64,000 bases of DNA from Daphnia carinata. Lineage: Eukaryota > Arthropoda > Branchiopoda > Diplostraca > Daphniidae. Below the pieces are notes generated by a model that was not told the origin of the DNA, ran no database searches, and saw only the letters and a program-made list of their open reading frames with translations. The stretch is from the NCBI RefSeq assembly GCF_022539665.2, contig NC_081331.1, forward strand, positions 12,618,638 to 12,682,637, written 5' to 3'. A program made the translations under genes and the position numbers. Shown here in pieces: positions 26,001-36,292 of the stretch; the stretch's first letter is position 1, and the number at the start of each line of letters is the position of its first letter.

Positions 26001-28420
26001 GACGTTTTTCTTCGGCCCGTTTCATTTTGCGTTCCAATAGTAATTTCTTTTCTTCAAGCAATAAACTCTTGGCTACGCGGACTTCTTCCATTCGTTTTGT
26101 CAGCTCGCGTCTCTTCCGCCTTTTTTCCTCTCGGAACGCAGCTCTGTGCTGTTGAGCTCGAAGTTGTTTAGCCTCGTGCTGTTGAAATGTCTCGCACGGT
26201 TCAGCCGTGCGCCGACGTGACGGAGAGCTTAGTTTCTCGTGAACTTGGAGAGCACGACCTGGTTGACGAGCTCCATCCATCGCAGCCACCTCTTCCAGTT
26301 GATCCAGTAATTCCATTTGCTCAGCCCAAGAGCAGTTTTCCAGCAAAAGATGGTATTTTTCCTCCAACACTTCTCGTTCAACTGGCACCCTATCTGGAGT
26401 GATTCGGGGAATGCCTTCCGGAGTAGATGCCTTTGAAAAATGTGGCCATTATTTAGTAATAAAAACTCATATGTAATTCAATAATACGACATACTGGTGT
26501 AACATTGATTGGATCATCCCAAGCCTCGTCCCCTTCATTATCCGATCGTTCCGTTTCACGAATTTCTCGTTGAAGGTTTTCTTCTTCAATGGTTAGTGCT
26601 TCCTCCCTGCGGGCCATTTCTGCCTCTTCCTCAGCCACTTCCGCTGCCTCCTGGGCTTCATCTTTATCCTCATCACTGGACGTGATAATTGATTCATCAT
26701 AACTGGATTCAAGAGATACGACCGGGTTAACAATAGCAGCAATAGGAGCCAATTGTGCCTGTGGAGGTTCCTGGTGAACGGGTGGAGAGGAAGCAGGGGC
26801 TGGCTCTTTTATCGGTTCTTTCTTGGGAGCTGGTGCGGTACGATCGCAAAGCGAAGGTAGTGATTGGGCTGTCGAAGGTTTTAGAAGTCCAGAGCGAGCC
26901 AATTGTTGGCGATTGGTTATTTTGGCTGAATGTCTTGCTTCCAACCGGGAACCGTAAACCATTGTGGACGCTCGGGTCAATACGGGGGTAGGTTTCGCTG
27001 GCGATGTCCTAGAACGCGTTCGACCTCGCACAGTCTCCCATCCGTCGTCAATATCCGTTTTGGTTGATGTTGCTACAGGTGGTGCGTGTGTTTGTTGACG
27101 TGCAACTGAAGCTTTAATGGTCGCCTTGGATAGCGGCTCTGGTTTACTTGGCTTGTTCCGAGATAGTTGTTGCGAAAGAGGGACATTTTGAACTCGCTGT
27201 GCCCAACTTTGTGCTTGAGTCGACTGAGTTTTGGTGATAGAAGATAGTTGAGCTTTGTGCGATGAACCCTGCAACGGAGTTCTTGGCGTCGCACATTGTG
27301 ACTGAACTTTATTTGCTAGACTTAGAGACTGGACTTCACTATTCACTGCATTTTTACTAGCTTTTCCTACTTTCCAGACTGGTCCAGATTTGGGCTTGAT
27401 AACGGTGACTCGAGCAGTGCTAGCTTGTTCAGCTGGCTTGCTTGATTTGGCCTCATTGCCTGTTTTGCTGATGGTTTTCCGTGCAGCAGTCGGTGTAGGT
27501 TGGGGAACTAATGGGATTGTAGGTAGTTTCGGTACAAGGCTTTCGGCCGCTTCACAAATCGTCTGTATAGGATATTCAGTTGTTATTAGCGCTTTTGCTT
27601 CCATTGCGGTTGACGCAAAGAATGATGAGGTAGAAGATTCTTCTTCGAAGTTCAGAATTCGTCTAGCTAGTCCAGCAGGAGTCTTTTGGAGCTGACCCAT
27701 TATAGAAGCACAAGAAGGCTAGGAAAAGGAGTAAGAAATTGGGATAAGAAAACTGACAAAATATTCGTAATATAAATATGCAAACCTTTGCAGGAGAAGA
27801 TTTTCTAACTTCCCACGCAAGTGAGGTCGGACGTTGAGGAGCAGGTGTCTGTTCATAGTTCCATTTCAATCTCAACCATTCAATCAAGTTCCTGAAATCT
27901 TTTGTACATGATTCTAATATCATGATAGCTTCTTTGCACTCTTCAACACTTTCATCAGATTCACAAGTCAAATAAATCTCATCAACTGCTCTCCTGAGAT
28001 TTTCAAACAGCAACCCCCAATAACGAGCCTGCAAATCTTAAGAAAGACAACCCATTATACTGAAACCGAAGCATTAGATGGATAATTGCTTTTACCTGAT
28101 TTTCTATCTCTCCCAGCTGATGCAGAGCGAATTCTGGAACGAGAGTTTTTCAGCACAGTGACTAGTTTGGGAACTTTGTGTTCTAATCGTACCAATAATG
28201 ATTTGGGGTTTACAGGTGGCTTTCTCACAGGCACCTTTGTACCTGTTACAAGAACTAAATAATTCTATCTTCAGCATTTAATGATCTCATACTTACCAAC
28301 ATCTACAGCCATAGTACCCTCGTCAACACAAGGGACATTGAACGCCAGAATATTTCTTGCTGATTTTCCTTCTTCTCGGACGAGTAATCTTACTTGTTCC
28401 AAATCGTCGAGGGTGGACAT
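23013..28420 (-). CDS. SCAPER: SCAPER: S-phase cyclin A-associated protein in the ER
   Basis: Twelve coding exons (5' to 3'): 28420-28297, 28242-28096, 28036-27786, 27718-26495, 26430-25849, 25775-24678, 24608-24527, 24455-24344, 24277-23878, 23773-23618, 23431-23261, 23123-23013. Phases close to 1,485 residues; human SCAPER has about 1,400. The N-terminal block has the family core ARYWGLLFENLRRAVDEIYL and RPTSLAWEV. A long low-complexity Ser/Thr/Pro region follows, then an acidic segment, the HEKLSSPSRRRT motif and a highly charged coiled coil (about residues 600-890). A C2H2 zinc finger follows (about 917-939, C-x2-C-x12-H-x5-H), then a helical C-terminal domain with GAEGVSLEFRH and PFGYFSDKAL. 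In vertebrates SCAPER retains cyclin A/CDK2 in the cytoplasm, affects cilia and acts in tubulin mRNA autoregulation; these roles are family knowledge. The last exon is short, diverges from vertebrate SCAPER, and its acceptor is the least certain. Confidence 0.93.
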
Positions 28421-29022
28421 TTTTTAAGTGTATGATTTCTATTTCATTGATTTCCAATATTAGAATACAAGGATTTAAGAACTCAATACCTCTATTGCAG
28501 TACAAATAATTCCTAAACAAATAATAATTTTACTAGGCAATATGACTTTAATGATCCATCAAAATCTTTTAGATGGTCAAACTGGGCATGTAATAAATTG
28601 CAAGAACCTTTTCTGAAAAAAAAAACACCTTAATTCAGTCAAGTGGACGAAGACGATCCACGATTTATTTTTCGTCGTTTGTTTATTCCCAAGGCCATCA
28701 AGCGGGTGTTTTTCACAAAACAGTTTCGGCAACCTGCAATAACAATGGTTCTCAATTGTTAATTTTTTATACTCACGAATTCTAAACAGCGAAAACTCAA
28801 GCCCAAAATTCTTTTATTTATAATTCTAATAAAATGGAAACAACGTCCCGTTAATATTTTTTACTTTTTAATTTTAATTATTAATGGGGTTTTATTAGTT
28901 GCGGAATCCATTTCGTTTTCGTTTCAGCTTTCTGCCACTTCAACCGCGTTTGGTTAGTGTTTACATTTTTTGAAGCGTGACGACAGATAACACTAAAAAA
29001 AAAATAGATCCATTAATTAATA
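28421..29022. promoter_or_regulatory. Divergent promoter region of SCAPER and the sulfatase
   Basis: About 600 bases between two start codons facing away from each other. AT-rich with no clear TATA box in either direction; no ORF of note. The 5' UTRs of both genes must lie here, so a shared bidirectional promoter is likely (inference). Confidence 0.5.
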
Positions 29023-31380
29023 ATGAATCATTTTCAAGCATTTACTTTTTCAGTTCTCTTGTTGCCAGTTTGGGGTTTCACAGCTAAAATCCAGCAACCC
29101 AATTTAGTCTTCATCTTAGCTGATGATTTTGTAATAAGAATTCAGTAATATCAAACTATGCCGGCCACCTGTAGGCTGCAAAATTCAGATTTCTTTGTCT
29201 AAATTATCTAATATAGGGATGGAATGATGTCAGTTTCCATGGTTCCAAACAAATACCAACTCCAAACTTGGATGCCCTGGCATTCTCAGGTGAGTCAAAC
29301 GATTTATCAAAGGTATTCTCAATAATGGGACTATTCTTAAAATTTGCTTTTTAGGTCTAATTTTACAAAACTACTATGTAACTCCTCTCTGCACTCCATC
29401 AAGGAGTGCTTTAATGACTGGAAAGCATCCAATCCACACAGGTTCGGGTGTCAGTATGTAATACTTCCTCTTGCCAAGCAATAAATTGAATATCTTTATA
29501 GGAATGCAGCATGATGTGCTTTATGGATTTTCAAGATATGGTGATTTCTTTTTCTCCTCACTCAACTACTATTTGCTGTTTTACCTAAAATTACACAATT
29601 ATTTATTATATTCATTAGGATTACCACTGTCAGAAACCACTTTGCCTGACCATCTGAAATTACTTGGTTACAGGAATCATATTGTCGGTAAATGGCATTT
29701 GGGTCACTACAAAAGTGTGTACACACCACTTCAGAGAGGATTCGACTCCCATTATGGGTATTGGACTGGACACCAAGACTATTACGACCATACGGCTGTC
29801 GAATCGGTAAGAGCAGCGAATGAATCCCTTTTATATATTTGTTTTATTGTGGTTATTGTTAAATAATTTTCGTTGTCAAACTCTATAGAATGCTTGGGGT
29901 TACGATATGAGGAGAAATAATTCCGTGGATTGGTCTGCGTACGGAAAATACACGACTACAATTTTGACAGACGAAGCTCGTGACGTAATAACTAAACACG
30001 ACGTTTCGAGCCCCCTGTTTCTCTACATAGCCCATCTCGCCGTTCATTCGGCCAACCCATATTCGCCTTTGCAAGCGCCTGAAGAAACGGTAAAAATGTT
30101 TTCTAATATAAAGGATCTCCAACGCCGAAGATATGCAGGTAATTTGTTATTTATTATGATTTGAATTTAATTCAGATTTATTAGTCACTTCTTTTACGTC
30201 TTAGCCATGGTACACGAATTGGACGTTTCCGTTGGTAAGATTGTAAAAGCCCTCGGAGATAAAAATATGTTGCAGAATACAGTCATCGTCTTTAGCTCAG
30301 ACAACGGTGGTCCCGCTGCAGGCTTTAACCAAAACGCCGCGTCCAATTGGCCTTTAAAAGGGGTAATACATTTAAGAGGCCACTAGAAAATGTTATTCAT
30401 TCTATATTTCACGTTTTACAGGTTAAAAATACTCCTTGGGAAGGAGGAGTCCGGGCTGCTGGTCTAGTATGGTCTCCTTTGATTCCATCCCCGCGACGAG
30501 GCCAAGTGATGTCCAATCTGATGGACATATCCGACTGGCTCCCAACACTTTATGAAGCCGGAGGTGAGTCTCAGCTTACTCCGCAAGTAGCCTGACCAAT
30601 TGTTTGAGCACTATTTCCAATCCAGGTGGCAATGTGGCGACTCTAAAAGGATTGGATGGCGTAAGTCATTGGGGTACAATCCTATATGACAAGCCATCTG
30701 CGCGTCATCACGTACTTCATAACATTGATGACCAACTTGGATACGCTGCCATTAGGAAAAAAAATTGGAAACTAGTCAAAGGTAGGTGCCAGATCTATCA
30801 CACTATCACCTAGATAAACAACAGAGTTTGTCCTGCGATTTAAAGGAACCACTTACGATGGTTCTTGGGATGGCTGGTATGGGCCATCGGGGAGGACGAA
30901 CGATAGCTGTATGCATTCTTTTCATAGCATCGACGACGCTAGCCCGATCGAAAAGAAACAAGTAGGAAAAATATTCTTGTGAAATTGGCAACTACTTGAT
31001 CATAGGTCTTTTGACAGTTACTGAAAAGTGATGCTGGCCGCTATGTTTCAAGGCTAGGAATGTCTATGACAAATAATCTTAATCAGCTTCTTGAAGATGC
31101 TGAAATTAAATGCGGTGAGAGACCGGTCGATGCGCACCCTTGTTTACCGTTGGATGCTCCTTGCCTTTTCGATATCGATCAAGACCCTTGCGAGTACAAT
31201 AATTTAGCGGAAAAACTGCCTGACATTGCCAACGACTTGCTCGAACTACTAAACTGGTATAATTCAACAGCGGTCGCCCCCCTTAACACATTGCCAGATC
31301 CTATGTCTAACCCGAAGTACTGGAACTATACGTTTACAAATTGGGCGGACTTTGAACAGACATGGAACGTGTTATTCTAA
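29023..31380 (+). CDS. Arylsulfatase B-like sulfatase (secreted or lysosomal)
   Basis: Eleven exons: 29023-29130, 29217-29289, 29355-29441, 29502-29540, 29619-29806, 29889-30138, 30205-30362, 30422-30563, 30626-30781, 30846-30961, 31018-31380. Phases close to 559 residues. Residues 1-20 are a signal peptide. Sulfatase landmarks are intact: metal-binding DD at 34-35; the CTPSR signature (Cys73, the residue converted to formylglycine) followed by [26 protein letters not shown] (about 119-131); SSDNGG (about 279-284); WEGGVR; and ISDWLPTLY. The order and the [13 protein letters not shown] end match the ARSB/ARSI/ARSJ group, which desulfates N-acetylgalactosamine-4-sulfate or related glycosaminoglycan sulfates. 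Exact substrate cannot be read from sequence. It needs the formylglycine-generating enzyme. The exon 3 donor is ambiguous: GTTCGG at 29442 gives the family-like IHTGMQHD, while GTATGT 12 bases later also stays in frame. Confidence 0.93.
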
Positions 31381-32063
31381 TATCTCCCCAACTACTTTCT
31401 CTTAATCGCTTTCAACACAAATACTTTGACCAATTGACCCAGTTGATATTCTTCTAGGACCCTTGATTAAGACCTTGAGGTGTAAAGAAGAAAAGCGAAT
31501 GTCGAATTAGAAGATATAAAGCATTTAGATACTTACAAAGTTTTTTTAATAATATAGGCTGTCAAATTATTAATTCTTTCCTCTTAACATATAAATAAGT
31601 CGAAAAAAATCTAGTGAAACTTGCTAACAGTAACCGATTACAGCGAAGCAGGTAGCTATTGCTCAAGGCTAAAGAAAGGAAACGGGAGTGTCCTTGTTTT
31701 AAACGCTAGATGGGCAGTAGTTAGCAAGAATTATTTCCGGGATAGGTGAGTTGACAAAATTCTTCGTATTGTAACTTATTGTCGGCTGAACCAATGCTCT
31801 TTATCAAGGTTCCAACTATCCATTCCGAGCTCACAGGAAAAACCTGTACGGGTAAAACCGGACCGTATATAAGCACAATAAGTCAAACCGAGTTGCTTTA
31901 CCAACACCGTCTTAACGAAAAGAACGTTATCCCAAAGCTGAAAAGACCAAATCATACTGTAGGTAATATTGCATATTATTTCCTGATCTTTAAAGCCTTA
32001 CGTTCACATTTAATGCGCAGCAGAAGGACGTATATACCACGCTGATTTCCCTTTTTTTTTCAG
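31381..32063. other. Sulfatase 3' flank and upstream region of a Cys-rich gene fragment
   Basis: No AATAAA was seen soon after the sulfatase stop. A TATATAAG at 31866-31873 could be a plus-strand promoter. An 88-codon frame (31779-32045) crosses it but has no recognisable features and fits no splice phase with the next exon. A sequence resembling the CTCF core with one extra G lies near 31708-31722. Confidence 0.35.
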
Positions 32064-32508
32064 CACTACGTGGGGTCCTGCGTGCCCTAATGGCGGTGGC
32101 AGTGCATCCTATCCTTGTGTGTGCAACCCGTGAGGCCGAGAAGTCACATCGGCTGTAAGAAATCCAATTATTGCTGGATATATCTAGAGTTTTCATTTTT
32201 ATTCATATCGCTACAGCATATGCGACTTAAAAAAGGCCAATGTTTCGTGACAATCTTTCTTGATTGCATCACGGTCGGGTATCGGTTATGGGAGATACCT
32301 CCATCAGTTCATAACACTGCTGGCATACGGGATGATTCGCTATTATCGATTTAGGTAACTTCAGCTTTTCTACAAATAAAGGTTTAAGTGTACTGGAAAT
32401 GCAATCGGCCCAAAGAAGGGTCCGCAAGGAAATTTAAATGCCGGCTGTTCCGACAACCGACAAAGGTTCAAACGATCTGTTGTAGAGGAAACCGGTGTTA
32501 CGCGTTAA
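32064..32508 (+). CDS. Small Cys-rich secreted-type protein, 3' exons only (or remnant)
   Basis: Two exons can be read: 32064-32129 (after a strong poly-T plus CAG acceptor, ending at the donor GTGAGG) and 32382-32508 (ending in TAA). Joined they encode about 64 residues with a tight Cys pattern: WGPACPNG, YPCVC, FKC, AGC, then a dibasic RFKR site and a short acidic tail. The Cys-Pro-Asn-Gly start and Tyr-Pro-Cys spacing resemble small arthropod secreted Cys-rich repeats, but I cannot name the family. The first exon must supply two bases of a codon plus a signal peptide, and I could not find it between the TATA-like site at 31866 and 32064. It may be missed or lost, in which case this is a pseudogene. 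The genes that follow also encode small secreted proteins, which supports the reading. Confidence 0.4.
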
Positions 32509-32598
32509 TAATATCGACTTCAACCTATTTATCTTTAAATAGATAAATGCTAATTTGTGAGTCAGCTAATGTGGTGTTGACAAGTATCCTAGTTAAAC

Positions 32599-32877
32599 TT
32601 AATCAATCTCGCAAAGTTCTTTTTCTGCCGGCATATCTGGATTTAACGTTTTTTGCCTTGAACAAATTTTCAGTAATCCATTAGAAATATTTTTTCTTTC
32701 CAACTTTTTGCATTGATTACGCATAATCAATCGTGCGGTAAGAACTGCGTGCGCATTTTTTTCTTCTTCTTTATTTCGACCACGTATATCAACCTTTACT
32801 TTTTGCCTTGTATCCGTTGTTGACTTACTTAGAAACACATTCGATTGAAGGTAAGAACTGCACTCGATGTCAAGCAC
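32599..32877 (-). CDS. Unassigned open frame, about 92 codons or more
   Basis: Open on the minus strand to a stop at 32599, with no ATG at its 5' end; the frame stays open upstream to about 32913. The product is Lys/Glu/Asn-rich and not low-complexity (for example KVKVDIRGRNKEEEKNAHAV). A strong minus-strand donor-like GTGAGT lies upstream near 32985, but no in-phase joining was found. I do not recognise a family. It may be a chance frame. Confidence 0.22.
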   Translation of the reverse strand: MLDIECSSYLQSNVFLSKSTTDTRQKVKVDIRGRNKEEEKNAHAVLTARLIMRNQCKKLERKNISNGLLKICSRQKTLNPDMPAEKELCEID

Positions 32878-33636
32878 AGCTCCTTTCGTTGTCGAGTTTT
32901 CAATTTCATTTATCAGTTACTTTTTAAAAAGTACCCGGCACGATCCGGCATTTAGGTTCAACACTAACTATTTCGTTTTACTCACGCCGAGTCGCTATCA
33001 ACCTTCCTCTAGAACCGGAAAATCAAACGTGCCCTGTTTTCTTTTTTAACAAGGACGCGTACACTGTAATTCTCTGGCTTGGACCAATTTACCTAAGGGC
33101 AACAACAATCAAGTTTGTTTTTTGTTTTTTGTTTTTAAATCAGAGTTGTTATTCTGGTATCTGGACCACACGTTCATTATGCATTATTTGCCCATGTGCG
33201 CTGGACTGGTCACACAGGTAACGTTAGATGCATATTTTAATTCATCGCGTTGTAACTAAATTTACGGCAGCGGTTTCGAATGTGTTCGAGGCAGAGTTGG
33301 AACGTTTTCGGTATTTTATCCGGACGTAGGATAACTAGAAATATTAAATCATGTTTTCAACAATTTGCCATTTACAGTGTGAACCATAATATGGCATTAT
33401 ATGATCTGAGAAAGAAACGATTAACAAGGGCGCTACTTTCACTTAACATTTAGAGCAAAATACAAGAGGACGAATAGTTTCCTGTTTGACCGCCGACGGC
33501 CTTTAGTCTAGAAACTTTTCGTGTCATGTTTCCACACGAATATACTGTCTCTTCAAGGCCAGTCAGTTTAATGTGCTAATGTGCTGCGTATACTAGTCTC
33601 GGTATGAGATAGCCGAATACCTTGAATCAACTCGGC
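32878..33636. other. Intergenic, upstream of the Pro/Asn-rich secreted protein gene
   Basis: AT-rich with a GTTTTTT repeat near 33116-33136. No supported gene or exon. Confidence 0.4.
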
Positions 33637-33644
33637 TATAAAAG
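33637..33644 (+). promoter_or_regulatory. TATA box of the 33731 gene
   Basis: TATAAAAG 94 bases before the start codon, leaving room for a start site near 33667 and a short leader of about 60 bases. Strong TATA boxes are typical of highly expressed arthropod secreted and cuticular genes. Confidence 0.65.
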
Positions 33645-33730
33645 ATGTAAGAAAATTTCCAAGCAGCAACAGTCCTCCAAGATAGAAAGCAACCGTTGGT
33701 ACCGAAACGAAACACTGCAACAAGACAACG

Positions 33731-34298
33731 ATGAAAGTGGTGGTAAACCTTTCGCTTTTCTACACATTTCCAGCAGTTTTTCTATTGGGACAAACACTTG
33801 AGTAACTGTTATTTGTTCGGCTAACTTTGACAGATTTTTCTCGCGTGTCTGGTGACGTTGAGCAACCAGCAACAATTCCCTGGTTTAGGAAATCCATTTG
33901 GTAACCTTGGAAACGCGTTTGGAAATGCCTTTAACGCCATTTTCACTAACTCAGCCAACCAACTGACCAATTCGGTTAACAGACCAGTCAACGGACCTGT
34001 AAACCCAGTCTTTGGTTCTGGTTTCCAACGGCCACCTGGCAACGGAATAAATTCGCCAGGCTTTATTGCGGCTGTACGCCCTGTGCCTGTACCTGGTAGG
34101 CCTGAAACACTTACTCCAGTGAACAGACCTACACCTGCTCCCGTGAACCGACCTACCGCTGTTCCAGTTATTCCCGTGAGTCGACCTACCGCTGGAAGGA
34201 AACGTAGATCGGTCACAGTAGAACATCCAAAGCCAACAACAACCGAAGCGCCATCGAGTTATTGGCCTGTGCCCGGTGCAGGCTGGTTCTACGGCTAA
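33731..34298 (+). CDS. Secreted Asn/Gly- and Pro-repeat protein with a basic cleavage site
   Basis: Two exons: 33731-33742 (four codons, MKVV) and 33834-34298, giving 158 residues. The intron interrupts the signal peptide (MKVV plus IFLACLVTLS). The mature chain begins with QQQFPGLGNPFGN and continues with FGN/AFN repeats, then NSVNRPVNGPVNP, and a block of diverged Pro-Val-Asn-Arg-Pro-Thr repeats. A furin-type RKRR-SV site is followed by a Thr/Pro linker and the end WPVPGAGWFYG. No Cys remains after the signal. The layout suggests a structural extracellular or cuticle-associated protein, possibly processed at RKRR. No family is recognised; the function is inference from composition. A TATA box at 33637 supports this start. 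Confidence 0.72.
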
Positions 34299-35252
34299 AA
34301 AACTTACGTATTGTAACACGACTTTCCTTGGCAAACAACCTGTTTAAAATTGCCTATTGTGTCATATCCAAACTATATCTGTATCTATATTTAGAAGTAA
34401 TACATTATTTTTTGTTGTTTATCATCCTCACGTGATTGAATTGTCAATCTATCCTTGAATCGAGCACCGGAAGTGGCGGTACGTGATTAAAAGGGTCATG
34501 GTAGTTTATACAAGCTTATTTGAGGCTAAATTGGCTTTCTAGAAACGTCGAAGTCAACAGAAAAGAAACGAAATCTGTTGACGTATTTTATAGTTTCCCG
34601 GTTAAAGATTAATGCGAATTAATTGAATTGCATTTGAGTAAATCGGTGAGAACTAGATAACCTAGACTTGAAAAGAATGCCTAAATAAGATTAATTATGA
34701 ATGTAAGTGGGATGTTAAAAGAATTAATACAAACGTTGCCGTCTTTGGTCTTTATTCAAGAATTTGCTTAATTAAGTTTTTGGCAACATAGCAATGTAGA
34801 CGCTTTTTCCCCTGTGTGTGCGTCAGTGCTTCTGTTTGTTTGAGCAACCTTCAACCTAGCTTGTGTGAGCTCAAGAATAAAGAAAAGTTTAAGAGTCAAC
34901 ACGTTGTTTTTTTTAAACATGGAAAATCAGAGATTTATCACCCTTTCACTGAATTTGAAAAGAAAATTCATTTCCCTACAAATTTGTCGATAATGTAGGT
35001 TTTGAAAAGTTGCATCAACGAATTCCTGTTTTCACTTCCGAAAAAACGCAATCTAAATAGCCTTCATCATCGTGACATGACACACTACTTGTGTGGACGT
35101 CAGAAATGTGATTGTGAATGCAGGAGGGATCACCGATCGAAGACGTGCCGTCTCACGTGACAGAAGCCGTGCAATAATATGCGATGGTGTACGTTTCTCT
35201 TGTGAATTTAAACTACCGATCGATGTTTGTTTTTCTTTGAACGATTCTGGGA
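34299..35252. other. Intergenic region
   Basis: No coding signal beyond short chance frames. AT-rich; nothing else seen. Confidence 0.45.
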
Positions 35253-35260
35253 TATATAAA
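35253..35260 (+). promoter_or_regulatory. TATA box of the 35340 gene
   Basis: TATATAAA followed by G, 87 bases before the start codon. An expected start site falls near 35283 (ACATCACTA). Confidence 0.65.
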
Positions 35261-35339
35261 GACCACCCGAAGGCCAAAGGACATCACTATTTTCTAACCG
35301 ACAGAACTGCAAACGTAAATCCAACGAAGAAGAATCAAC

Positions 35340-35745
35340 ATGAAAACAGTGGTAAGTTTCAATTCATCTTTCTATATCGTTTGCGATGAAAAATGCCTTA
35401 CTTTTATATATTGCAATAGTGATTTCGTTAAACAAAGTTTAAAGGCTTAATATTATTTGGGATGCCGAGCAGGTTGTATTGGTAATTCTATTGGTGGCAG
35501 TTGTTGCCGTCATTGTTTCCGAAGAACATTCAGAACAATTTGCAGTGAAGTTAATCGCAAACTCATCAGATCTTGCCACAGCCGGACAGCGTTTTAGGTA
35601 CTACAAAGTGCAATCCGTCAAGCTGACACAGCAAAAAAAAGTACCGAAGAAACCGAGTGGTTATTCTGGCTATCAGAGCGGATACGGTTTTTTCCGCGGT
35701 CGCCGTTTCGCCAACAACAACGAGAGCGTGTTTTCTTCCGACTAA
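35340..35745 (+). CDS. Small basic secreted protein (94 residues)
   Basis: Two exons: 35340-35351 (MKTV) and 35473-35745. The four-codon first exon and phase-0 intron repeat the architecture of the gene before it. Residues 1-20 form a strong hydrophobic signal peptide (VVLVILLVAVVAVIVS). The mature chain has an acidic start (EEHSEQF), a YYKVQSVKL core, a basic KKVPKKP stretch, then a Gly/Tyr segment (SGYSGYQSGYGFF) and RGRRFA. Tyr-Gly repeats of this kind occur in cuticle and other extracellular matrix proteins. The exact role and family are unknown. Promoter and poly(A) signal are both visible. Confidence 0.7.
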
Positions 35746-35890
35746 TGGCGTTTGAAAGTGTCATGCTCCCATTACACGAAAACGAATAAGAAAACGAGCA
35801 AAAAAAAGAATTGGTTGGTCCGCTTTGATATATATCATGTGTCATTTTTAATCGAATGCTTCCTCATTCAGTTTATTTTCATTCGTTTCG

Positions 35891-35896
35891 AATAAA
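35891..35896 (+). terminator. Poly(A) signal AATAAA of the 35340 gene
   Basis: AATAAA 146 bases after the stop codon, on the coding strand. Confidence 0.6.
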
Positions 35897-36292
35897 TTTC
35901 TTGCCAAACACATTTCAGTTTCGGTGAAAAATGTTGTTTTATCGTTTTTGTTCTTCAAGCAAGAGGATACCGTAATGGAATTATAACTAGAATTCATGCG
36001 TAGGTTTTTAAACGATTGGATATTTTCAATAGATATGAATTTTGAGTTGTATGATTGTTCTCAAATAATGGCCTATAGATTATTATTACGTTCCCCATAT
36101 CCGGATGTGTTTCGATAGATTTGAGGGTTTTCTCGAATTTTATTTACAACTTCACGAAATTGATGAAAAACGGGTTTCTTTTCAAGAGTCCGCTCACACA
36201 GTAAGTGGGCACTTACGAAAACATTCGCGATTAAACGGCAATGAAAGCGCTACCAATTTTTAAATGCACAGTTTCCTAGGCTTGAAAAATGA

